NCBI GenBank assembly: GCA_040882565.1
Contig: JBBEAZ010000002.1
Location: forward strand, 1-8,852
Origin: CF-162 sp040882565
GTDB taxonomy: Bacteria; Chloroflexota; Dehalococcoidia; SM23-28-2; RBG-16-64-32
Length of the DNA: 8,852 bases
Reading direction: 5' to 3'
This document shows positions 1-4,749 of the stretch, piece after piece. Made by a program: the position numbers and the translations under genes. The first letter of the stretch is position 1; each line of letters begins with the position of its first letter. The notes under the pieces are model-generated. The model did no database searches. It was given only the letters and a program-made list of their open reading frames with translations, and was not told the origin of the DNA.

Positions 1-340
1 CGTCCAGCATGCGTGAGGACTGGAGTTCGACCAGTTTGTGGGTCAATTGGCGGATGGCGGCCGCTGAGTCAAGCGGTTCCAGGTGCAGACTGACGTCCAG
101 TGGCGCATCGAAGTCGATCAGGCGACCGAGCCAGTTGGGGTGGACGTAGCGTGGGTACTCAGCAAGCGCCAGGATCCGCAGGTACTGGCCGTCAACCATG
201 AGGTGGGAGCGGCTAACCTCGATCGCTCCCGGAGAGATGGCGTCGACGATCGAGCGCGTTCCACGCTGGAATCGCTGGTCGGAGTGCGATGCCCTCACTC
301 CGTTTCGGCTGCCCTTCAGGCGGGACAGAAGATCAGGCAT
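1..340 (-). CDS. virB4: VirB4/TraE-family conjugation ATPase, N-terminal part (runs off left edge)
   Basis: VirB4 proteins are the conserved cytoplasmic ATPases that energise pilus and channel assembly in type IV secretion. Only the first 113 codons are here. They are open from an ATG at 340 to the window edge with no stop. The protein begins MPDLLSRLKGS. Around residues 50-90 it reads GQYLRILALAEYPRYV, then HPNWLGRLIDFDAPLDVSLH, which is the typical N-terminal beta-rich VirB4 region (a 'P..v...WL..Li' pattern followed by a short strand). The Walker motifs would lie beyond the edge. A purine-rich GAGGAGG site at 350-356 stands 9 bases before the ATG. The start lies inside the end of the upstream TraC-like gene (8-base overlap), so translation is probably coupled. 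The family call rests on recognition of this N-terminal pattern and on the PrgI-TraC-VirB4 order. The missing ATPase domain prevents direct proof. Confidence 0.82.
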   Translation of the reverse strand, partial: MPDLLSRLKGSRNGVRASHSDQRFQRGTRSIVDAISPGAIEVSRSHLMVDGQYLRILALAEYPRYVHPNWLGRLIDFDAPLDVSLHLEPLDSAAAIRQLTHKLVELQSSRMLD

Positions 341-1016
341 AGGAGTTCGCCTCCTCGCGCTGTCGGGACGTCACAACGGCCTGCTGGTGCACGACCAGAT
401 CTCCCGACGCCAGCTCGGAGCGGAGGAAGTCGTTCCACAGACCAGCGAGTTCCCGACTGCCGAGTCGTCGCGTGCTCACCCCGAAGGACGCCATTGCCTG
501 GATGAGCTCGTAGCAGCGGAAGTTGAGTTGTCGAGCGGCAGCCTCAAGGCTGTGGCGAGCGTTGCCGGATGCTACCTGCCACGGCCAGCGCATCGCCTTC
601 CTTTCGGATGTGCCTTCAATTCCGACTGGTACGACGACATAGAAGCGTCGCTCCAGCAGCGTGCGTTCGCGGGCGAGTCGGCGCACAAACGTCTCGTGGT
701 CGAGCGCTAGCCGGTGCAAGGCCTCGCCACCCCGGCCGCCCAAGCGTTCGCGGAGCCCCGCGAGGTAACCCTCGACGTCGGTCGGCAGAATCCGCGCAAC
801 CACTTGAATCGGATAACTGAGCGAGTTTAGGAACGCGCGGTAGCCCGCCATGATCGCCTCCTGCTCGTTCTCAGACTTGAGAGCGAAGTTCACGCTCCCC
901 GCCTCAAGGACCGCGCGGTAGTCTCCACCACGCAGGCAAATCACACCGTCGACGATGTCATCGAGTGGCAGCAGGTCCTGAATGCCAGGGAGCGCTTTCT
1001 TGTTGTCACTTTCCAT
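333..1016 (-). CDS. TraC-like VirB4-associated conjugation protein
   Basis: This 227-residue protein belongs to the small TraC-like proteins that sit between PrgI and VirB4 in Gram-positive-type conjugation clusters and resemble a detached N-terminal VirB4 domain. The sequence shows a short charged N-terminus, then LPLDDIVDGVICLRGGDYRA around residues 14-33 and a SYPIQVVARI strand around residues 67-76. A charged helical middle follows. No transmembrane segment is visible, so it should be cytoplasmic or membrane-peripheral. The ATG at 1016 was chosen over an in-frame ATG at 1097 for two reasons. It has a near-perfect Shine-Dalgarno, AAAGGAGG, at 1023-1030, with GGAGG 6 bases from the start. 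The 27-residue extension from 1097 is also a low-quality Arg/Pro/Trp-rich shadow of the PrgI 3' end. It overlaps PrgI by 11 bases and VirB4 by 8 bases, so the three genes form one translationally coupled block. Its exact role in the channel is not established. Confidence 0.75.
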   Translation of the reverse strand: MESDNKKALPGIQDLLPLDDIVDGVICLRGGDYRAVLEAGSVNFALKSENEQEAIMAGYRAFLNSLSYPIQVVARILPTDVEGYLAGLRERLGGRGGEALHRLALDHETFVRRLARERTLLERRFYVVVPVGIEGTSERKAMRWPWQVASGNARHSLEAAARQLNFRCYELIQAMASFGVSTRRLGSRELAGLWNDFLRSELASGDLVVHQQAVVTSRQREEANSYA

Positions 1017-1398
1017 CGGCTTCCTCCTTTTCGTCCAAGGACCACGCGGCCGCGGAGGGCTCTGCCACCACGACCTCGTAGCTCGTCTTCTCCTCACCGC
1101 TCACGACCGCCTCTCTCGGGCGCCATACCGCGACGCGTGGTACCGCCCAGTAGCGCAGCAAGACGAACGCCCAGTCCTCCATCGGTCGTCCAGCTGGCCG
1201 CCACACCGCCATCACAGCGACCAGGATGAGCACTACGACGGCAGCCGTCAGCCGCACCGGTATCGGCAGCGGCAATTCGCTCGCGACGCCGTACGCCATG
1301 CCTAGCCCGACGGCAGCGGTCATTAATTGGCGCATCGTCAGGCCGGCGAAGGCCTTGTCTTCGACGTTGAGATGAGTGGGTATTTCGTGTCGGTTCAT
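1006..1398 (-). CDS. PrgI-family inner-membrane conjugation protein
   Basis: PrgI-family proteins are short membrane proteins encoded just upstream of VirB4 in Gram-positive-type conjugative systems and are counted as VirB3-like channel parts. This one has 130 residues. It has an N-terminal MNRHEIPTHLNVEDKAFAGL segment, which is the family's usual 'P..l..edk...glt.rql' entry. Two adjacent hydrophobic helices follow at about residues 21-40 and 46-66. Then comes a basic loop with RPMEDWAFVLLRYWAVPR, and the cytoplasmic tail is acidic. The ATG at 1398 is preferred to an ATG at 1494 because the extra 32 residues are Arg/Ser-rich and unlike the family. No clear Shine-Dalgarno is seen before it. 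It is the first transfer gene after the 497-residue gene of block A, separated by 251 bases, so it may depend on read-through from that gene or on a promoter I cannot identify. It overlaps the TraC-like gene by 11 bases. Confidence 0.82.
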   Translation of the reverse strand: MNRHEIPTHLNVEDKAFAGLTMRQLMTAAVGLGMAYGVASELPLPIPVRLTAAVVVLILVAVMAVWRPAGRPMEDWAFVLLRYWAVPRVAVWRPREAVVSGEEKTSYEVVVAEPSAAAWSLDEKEEADGK

Positions 1399-1649
1399 CG
1401 ACGTTCGAGGTGAAGTGTGGCGACTGTGGGTCCAAAGAGACTCCAAGGATCGGCGCCTAAGAGTCCGAGAGGTGCCGCTCTTGCCCCGCCTCACTCCAGA
1501 GACACCATATTCGTGCTCGTCTGCGCTCTGACCGGACGCTTTCGGACAGTCACGTAAACCCGAGGGGACTAGGGGCCAGCGCTCCCACGCTGGATATCGA
1601 TCCAGCGATCGAAATCAGAGACCGCTCAAGGTGTGGGCAGCGATCCCCG
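1399..1649. other. Intergenic region between the 497-residue gene and PrgI
   Basis: These 251 bases hold no convincing gene. Reading frames that cross it are low-complexity Arg/Ser/Pro-rich extensions of neighbouring shadows. The one clear structure is the set of pairing arms at 1576-1607, described separately. I see no convincing -10/-35 pair for PrgI on the minus strand. The region marks the left border of block A within the conjugation operon. No obvious terminal inverted repeat matches the other border near 3940-3967. Confidence 0.5.
1576..1607. repeat. Three-armed inverted repeat with two mutually exclusive hairpins
   Basis: CCAGCG (1576-1581), CGCTGGAT (1588-1595) and ATCCAGCG (1600-1607) lie in a row. 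The middle arm can pair perfectly over 8 bp with the right arm (loop ATCG) or over 6 bp with the left arm (loop CTCCCA). On minus-strand RNA this lies 43 bases past the stop of the 497-residue gene and before PrgI. Neither strand has a U-run after it, so it is not a classic intrinsic terminator. It could be an attenuator, an RNA processing or stabilising hairpin, or a protein site on DNA. Confidence 0.6.
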
Positions 1650-3143
1650 TCATTCCGTAGCCGCGGGATCCTCGCGGAGATTCCAGCAAGGAATCCGGCT
1701 GCCCCTGTCCTTCGCGGCCTCGCCAGCCTCAAACAAACGAATAAGCTGTTCGCGCCGGCCGCAGCAGCGATTCGGTCCTGTCCAGAGTGGACATATTAGG
1801 CCTTCTTCGGCGACTACCTGTTGGCGCAGGCCCTCAAAGAACACCAGACTCTCGATTGATTGCCGCCGCCGAAGCTCAGCGTTGGCCGTCTCATAAGCAG
1901 GCAACGCATCCGCGAGGAGCGGGAACAACTCGTGCGGCGGTGGCAGGTATGCCACCGGGGACAGACGCTGATCCGCAAACCTCAGCGGAAGAAAGCATAA
2001 CCAAGATGTATCCGCATCCAAGAATGGTGCGGAAACCGCCACCACCAAGCGGTCGCCCTTGAAGGCCTGTTTGAGAAATTGGAATGCGGCTTCATTCATG
2101 AACTTTTGCATCTGGTTCCGTGCTGGCTTGGGGCCAGCCGCTCCCCAACTCGGGTGATAGACACGGATCTCTAGATGTCCCTGGGCCGCTAGCCAAAGAC
2201 CGTCAGCGGGGTTCGCGGTACCCATGCGTTGGCGCCACCATCTCCGGTCTCCCTCGACGGCGCTTCGAAGAGCGGTCTGAACGGACTGCAGTTCACGACA
2301 ATTGTCCTCGTAACCGGATACCGACTTGCAGATTAGCGCTTCCCAGTCGGCGGGCGACAGCGACTTCAATCGACGAACGCCCGCAATTCCATTCGTCAGT
2401 CCCGCGCATCCGTCGACCAAGCGCGCCATAACCGAATTGTCCGACATCGAGTTATTGATAACAGATCCCTGTTCCTCGCTTGTGATGCGCACTTGGCCCA
2501 ATGCATGTTGAGCGATGAGAATGAGGGGCAACGGTCCAGTTCGGTGAGCTAGTAGGGCCAAGTCCCGGTATAGGCTCCGGTAGTCATTTCCGAAGACTTC
2601 GGAGTTCGCCTCGTGATAGCGATTTTCCAAGGGCACTGCAACTTCTCGCCCGGGATCCGCCTTACGCAGTGCCAATATCCCTAGCAGCGTAGCCACTGTT
2701 TCTTCTGCGAGCACAGCAGCTTTGTCGATCCCGACGCAGACCCGATTGGAGTTCTCCAATAGCTGCCATACACCTTCCGACATATTGCCCTCGTACATGA
2801 TGTGCCAGAGCCACTCGTAAGCTTTCTGAACGGAATATCTGTACAAGAACTTCGCTGCGGTCTTGTCAAGAGCGGCATGCCCGCTGTATTCGTGTGAAGC
2901 GACGCCGACCATATCGGCGTAACGATCTGAGGGCAATGTCCCGAGCGCAATCGTGCTGTGGATCCGAATGTCATCATCCATCGGCAAGAAGAAAGCTCGC
3001 ATGACATGCGAGTAGTATCCGCGACTGGGAGAGGCGAATCCCGGAAATGGATTCGGGAGCGACCAACCTTCTCCTTGCTCCTTCGTCTCTGTTGGACACG
3101 GAGAACATCCTGCTCCGGCAAGCCAACTGCGCGAACTATCCAT
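1650..3143 (-). CDS. Uncharacterised 497-residue protein with M49-like HEXXGH and EEXXA motifs
   Basis: I do not recognise the family as a whole. The protein starts at the ATG at 3143, which overlaps the upstream helix-turn-helix gene by 8 bases and has GAGGAG just before it. An ATG at 3212 would lie deep inside that gene. Visible features are a CSPC pair at residues 13-16, a mostly helical body, and HEYSGH at residues 84-89. The pair E147-E148 then opens EETVA, at 63 residues from the first His. HEXXGH followed by EEXXA/EEXX(A)E is the zinc-binding signature of dipeptidyl-peptidase III (M49), where the second Glu is a ligand. The distance is close to that in animal DPP III. The remainder (LAHRTGPLPLILIAQHALGQ, later strands with RLVVAVSAP and LCFLPLRF) does not remind me of M49, and the protein is shorter than the usual DPP III length of about 550-750 residues. 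No signal peptide or membrane segment is seen, so it is probably cytoplasmic. Codon third positions seem less GC-biased than in the transfer genes, suggesting separate acquisition. Zinc peptidase activity is an inference. Confidence 0.8.
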   Translation of the reverse strand: MDSSRSWLAGAGCSPCPTETKEQGEGWSLPNPFPGFASPSRGYYSHVMRAFFLPMDDDIRIHSTIALGTLPSDRYADMVGVASHEYSGHAALDKTAAKFLYRYSVQKAYEWLWHIMYEGNMSEGVWQLLENSNRVCVGIDKAAVLAEETVATLLGILALRKADPGREVAVPLENRYHEANSEVFGNDYRSLYRDLALLAHRTGPLPLILIAQHALGQVRITSEEQGSVINNSMSDNSVMARLVDGCAGLTNGIAGVRRLKSLSPADWEALICKSVSGYEDNCRELQSVQTALRSAVEGDRRWWRQRMGTANPADGLWLAAQGHLEIRVYHPSWGAAGPKPARNQMQKFMNEAAFQFLKQAFKGDRLVVAVSAPFLDADTSWLCFLPLRFADQRLSPVAYLPPPHELFPLLADALPAYETANAELRRRQSIESLVFFEGLRQQVVAEEGLICPLWTGPNRCCGRREQLIRLFEAGEAAKDRGSRIPCWNLREDPAATE

Positions 3144-3573
3144 CAGCCTCCTCGGCTTCTGACTCGTCGTCCATGCCTTCGAGAAACCCGGCTCGAAGCG
3201 CCCGACATACACCTTCCGCTGCCTGTAGCGTCAATCGCCGCGCTACGACGCGAAGGGGATGTGGCAAGTCAGCGTCCTCAAACACGCGTCCCAATTTAGC
3301 TTGGAATGCGTCCGCATCGGCATTAAGGTCTTCTCCCCGTGGTTCGGCTGGGGAAGCCAGGGTGCCGGCACCGAGCAGTGGCCGGCCTTGACCTTCAAGG
3401 TAGGGCGCGAGCTGGAAAGCAGATTCCACCTCTCGCTTGCGGAATCGGGATTGACGAGATCCGGGTATCGAGTACTGACGAAGCAGGCCCTTCCGCACGT
3501 ACCTGTACAGCGTCTTCCGATGAACCTGCAAATACGCGGCCGTCTCCTTGGCAGTCAGCCATTCGGATTCCAT
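3136..3573 (-). CDS. Excisionase/MerR-type helix-turn-helix DNA-binding protein
   Basis: A 145-residue protein that should bind DNA as a regulator or recombination-directionality-like factor. Residues 5-52 form a clear winged helix-turn-helix of the 'excisionase family' (HTH_17) type. WLTAKETAAYLQVHRKTLYR gives helix-turn-helix with Tyr-Leu and Arg-Lys-Thr recognition positions. YVRKGLLRQYSIPGSRQSRF gives the wing, and KREVESAF the closing helix. The middle is low complexity. A C-terminal helical part (about 80-130) contains LRVVARRLTLQAAEGVCRAL, followed by a very acidic tail, DDESEAEEADG. The family is shared by true excisionases and by transcription regulators. No integrase is beside it here, so a regulator role is more likely. 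The ATG at 3573 lies only about 12 bases past a strong -10 element, without a Shine-Dalgarno, so it may be read from a very short leader. The stop overlaps the start of the 497-residue gene, so the two are an operon. The tandem repeats upstream are candidate binding sites. Confidence 0.88.
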   Translation of the reverse strand: MESEWLTAKETAAYLQVHRKTLYRYVRKGLLRQYSIPGSRQSRFRKREVESAFQLAPYLEGQGRPLLGAGTLASPAEPRGEDLNADADAFQAKLGRVFEDADLPHPLRVVARRLTLQAAEGVCRALRAGFLEGMDDESEAEEADG

Positions 3574-3585
3574 GGTGGTTTCGAG

Positions 3586-3613
3586 TTTATAACCACGCGA
3601 TCCCTTGTGGCAA
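3586..3613 (-). promoter_or_regulatory. Sigma70-type promoter for the helix-turn-helix operon
   Basis: On the minus strand a -35 box TTGCCA (3608-3613) and a -10 box TATAAA (3586-3591) each match consensus at 5 of 6 positions, with a 16-base spacer. The -10 box ends 12 bases before the ATG at 3573. The transcript would have a leader of only a few bases, which fits the absence of a Shine-Dalgarno. Because the block is in the same direction as PrgI-TraC-VirB4, this promoter could also feed those genes. Confidence 0.6.
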
Positions 3614-3637
3614 CATTTGTCCGCCTATGCCCTTGTA

Positions 3638-3678
3638 TAGTAGGTGCGCGACGGTGCATAGTAGTGCGTAGCGGTGCT
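3638..3678. repeat. Two adjacent 20-21 bp direct repeats, probable operators
   Basis: TAGTAGGTGCGCGACGGTGC at 3638-3657 is followed directly by TAGTAGTGCGTAGCGGTGCT at 3659-3678. Apart from one inserted base they share TAGTAG, TGCG and CGGTGC in register, giving a 21-base period (two helical turns). The second copy also contains the inverted pair GTAGC/GCTAC (3668-3680). They sit between the divergent helix-turn-helix gene and the small plus-strand gene, 25 bases upstream of the -35 box. This is typical of sites bound by a dimer of the locally encoded regulator. Confidence 0.6.
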
Positions 3679-3711
3679 ACAACTTGACTGTCAGCAACAG
3701 TGGGAGGTACT

Positions 3712-3918
3712 GTGAATCGCCCAAAGGAGCCAACACATAGCCACGGAAGCCCCGCCGACATTACTCCCATCCTCTGCCCCATATGCCGAGAGCCAGCGCC
3801 GCCCGGCAGCGGTCACGAGTGGGTCCTGCGCGTCCTCGAACACGATGCAAACATCCGAGCATGGGAAAACGAGGGTGGAACTGTGGTTGGCCCCTGCTCC
3901 TGCAACTCTTGCGTGTAG
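3712..3918 (+). CDS. Small Cys-rich, possible zinc-binding protein (68 residues)
   Basis: I do not recognise this family. A GTG at 3712 follows GGGAGG (3702-3707) after 4 bases. A second in-frame GTG at 3700 has no such site. The protein has CPIC at residues 22-25 and a C-terminal CSCNSC at residues 62-67, which together could bind a zinc ion as a ribbon-like knuckle. A short amphipathic helix lies between them, HEWVLRVLEHDANIRAWENE. The N-terminus is polar and has no signal. It is transcribed divergently from the helix-turn-helix gene, sharing its control region, and converges on the pilin gene with a hairpin between them. It could be an accessory DNA- or protein-binding factor of block A. 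Reality of the gene rests on the ribosome site, the paired Cys clusters and its neat fit in the gap. It could still be a chance frame. Confidence 0.5.
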   Translation: MNRPKEPTHSHGSPADITPILCPICREPAPPGSGHEWVLRVLEHDANIRAWENEGGTVVGPCSCNSCV

Positions 3919-3939
3919 CCATTCGCGACTGACCTAAGT

Positions 3940-3967
3940 TGAACCACACGACTCAAGTAGTGGTTCA
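3940..3967. terminator. Hairpin between the convergent small gene and pilin gene
   Basis: A perfect 8-bp inverted repeat, TGAACCAC (3940-3947) and GTGGTTCA (3960-3967), flanks a 12-base loop. The pilin stop codon (3965-3967) lies within the right arm. The small plus-strand gene ends 21 bases to the left. There is no U-run on either side, so termination would be weak. On the pilin mRNA it could instead protect the 3' end and favour high pilin expression relative to downstream genes. Confidence 0.45.
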
Positions 3968-4213
3968 CGGCCCCGTACTCCCGTTCCCGAGAGAACTCTG
4001 GATCATGCCGGCGATCACCCGCGCCATCAAAACGATCGCTAGCCCGACGAGGGCGTTGACGATGGCAGCCTTGCCACGCTCCATTTGGTGTGGACTGCCG
4101 GCGGCCGACATGTAGAGGAAGGCTCCCCACATGACGAAGAAGGCCGACACCGCCACGCCGACGCCCGTACCGATGTCGATCAGGTTGTTGAACAGTGCGT
4201 TGATCTGGTCCAT
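3965..4213 (-). CDS. VirB2/TrbC-like pilin subunit
   Basis: An 82-residue protein with two hydrophobic helices (about residues 14-36 and 51-72), joined by a short polar loop containing AAGSPHQMERGK. The loop followed by AAIVNALVGLAIVLMARVIA is the hallmark of VirB2/TrbC-type pilins of monoderm-type conjugation systems. The second helix there starts after a Lys/Arg-rich turn. Such subunits are inserted in the membrane and may assemble into a short pilus or channel lining. No separate signal peptide is seen. The ATG at 4213 is preferred to an ATG at 4291, which would extend over the upstream gene with a polar tail unlike the family. The ribosome site is weak (GAAGG immediately upstream). It lies 14 bases after the VirB8-like gene, in the same operon. 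The next transfer gene, PrgI, is about 2.6 kb further on, displaced by block A. Confidence 0.8.
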   Translation of the reverse strand: MDQINALFNNLIDIGTGVGVAVSAFFVMWGAFLYMSAAGSPHQMERGKAAIVNALVGLAIVLMARVIAGMIQSSLGNGSTGP

Positions 4214-4227
4214 GCCTTCGCCTCGCT

Positions 4228-4749
4228 TTATCTCTCCGTTTGATTGGTCTGTGGTTCTTCTGAACGGAGGTGGAACTCGGCCACACGCCAACTGCCGGCT
4301 TCCTTAACCAGCCGGCAATCGGCAGTCTGCGTCACTCGTTCGTCGACGAGCTGTCCCGACGTTGTGTCCACGATTCTCCGGGCTTGTTCCGCCGTGACCG
4401 ATGCAGTCGCCTCGTCGTCGGACTGCGCCGTCACCTCGACCGAGACGACGTTCGCGGTCATCGTTAGCTGCCGCGCCAGAGCCGCGGGATCGACGTTCGT
4501 GGTGAGCACAGCTTCTCGGACCTGGCCAGTTGTCAGTGAGAGCAACCGCTGCTGGTAGGACCCTGGATCGCGGAAGTCGAAGGTGCCGTACGCCTCGACG
4601 AAGGATTTGGCCACTTCCTCAACCGCCCGAGTGTCGTCGCCTCGATTCGTTAGGCGGTGCGTCCCGCGCCAGCCGCTGACGGCCGCCATCACTAGGAGCA
4701 GGCCGGCCATCCCGACGAGTGCCACCGTCGCGCCGCGATTGCCAATCAC
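4228..4749 (-). CDS. VirB8-like membrane-anchored conjugation protein
   Basis: A 173-residue bitopic membrane protein. The N-terminal helix (about residues 8-25, VALVGMAGLLLVMAAVSG) anchors it, and an extracytoplasmic domain of about 130 residues follows. That domain begins AVEEVAKSFVEAYGTFDFRD and ends with CRLVKEAGSWRVAEF, the usual first helix and last strands of NTF2-like folds. VirB8 and TcpC-type proteins of conjugation machines have this architecture and form a scaffold between membrane and wall. The call comes from this architecture and position between the hydrolase and pilin. By sequence alone it could also be another NTF2-like protein (for example the Mce-associated type). The GTG start at 4749 overlaps the hydrolase stop as GTGA (4746-4749), which indicates translational coupling. 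A GGGGTGATC stretch upstream may serve as ribosome site. Confidence 0.65.
   Translation of the reverse strand: MIGNRGATVALVGMAGLLLVMAAVSGWRGTHRLTNRGDDTRAVEEVAKSFVEAYGTFDFRDPGSYQQRLLSLTTGQVREAVLTTNVDPAALARQLTMTANVVSVEVTAQSDDEATASVTAEQARRIVDTTSGQLVDERVTQTADCRLVKEAGSWRVAEFHLRSEEPQTNQTER

Noticed and set aside
198..710. Plus-strand open frame opposite VirB4 and the TraC-like gene
   Set aside because: It crosses two well-supported overlapping genes on the other strand and has shadow-like Arg/Ser-rich composition.
1399..1494. Longer N-terminus for the PrgI-family protein from 1494
   Set aside because: The extra residues are Arg/Ser-rich and absent from the family pattern, which begins at MNRHEIP.
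3144..3212. Longer N-terminus for the 497-residue protein from the ATG at 3212
   Set aside because: The extension would be read entirely within the helix-turn-helix gene, and the ATG at 3143 has a ribosome site and the usual short overlap.
3136..3573. Reading the helix-turn-helix protein as a true excisionase
   Set aside because: There is no integrase, attachment repeat or tRNA nearby. The fold is shared with many regulators, so I kept it as a regulator-like protein.
3684..3712. TTGACT as a -35 box for the small plus-strand gene
   Set aside because: The matching -10 position would be GTACTG, which is poor and touches the GTG start. I could not settle a promoter for that gene.
3813..4286. 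Minus-strand frame overlapping the pilin and the small Cys-rich gene
   Set aside because: It is out of frame with the convincing pilin, and is Arg/His/Gly-rich with no hydrophobic pattern.
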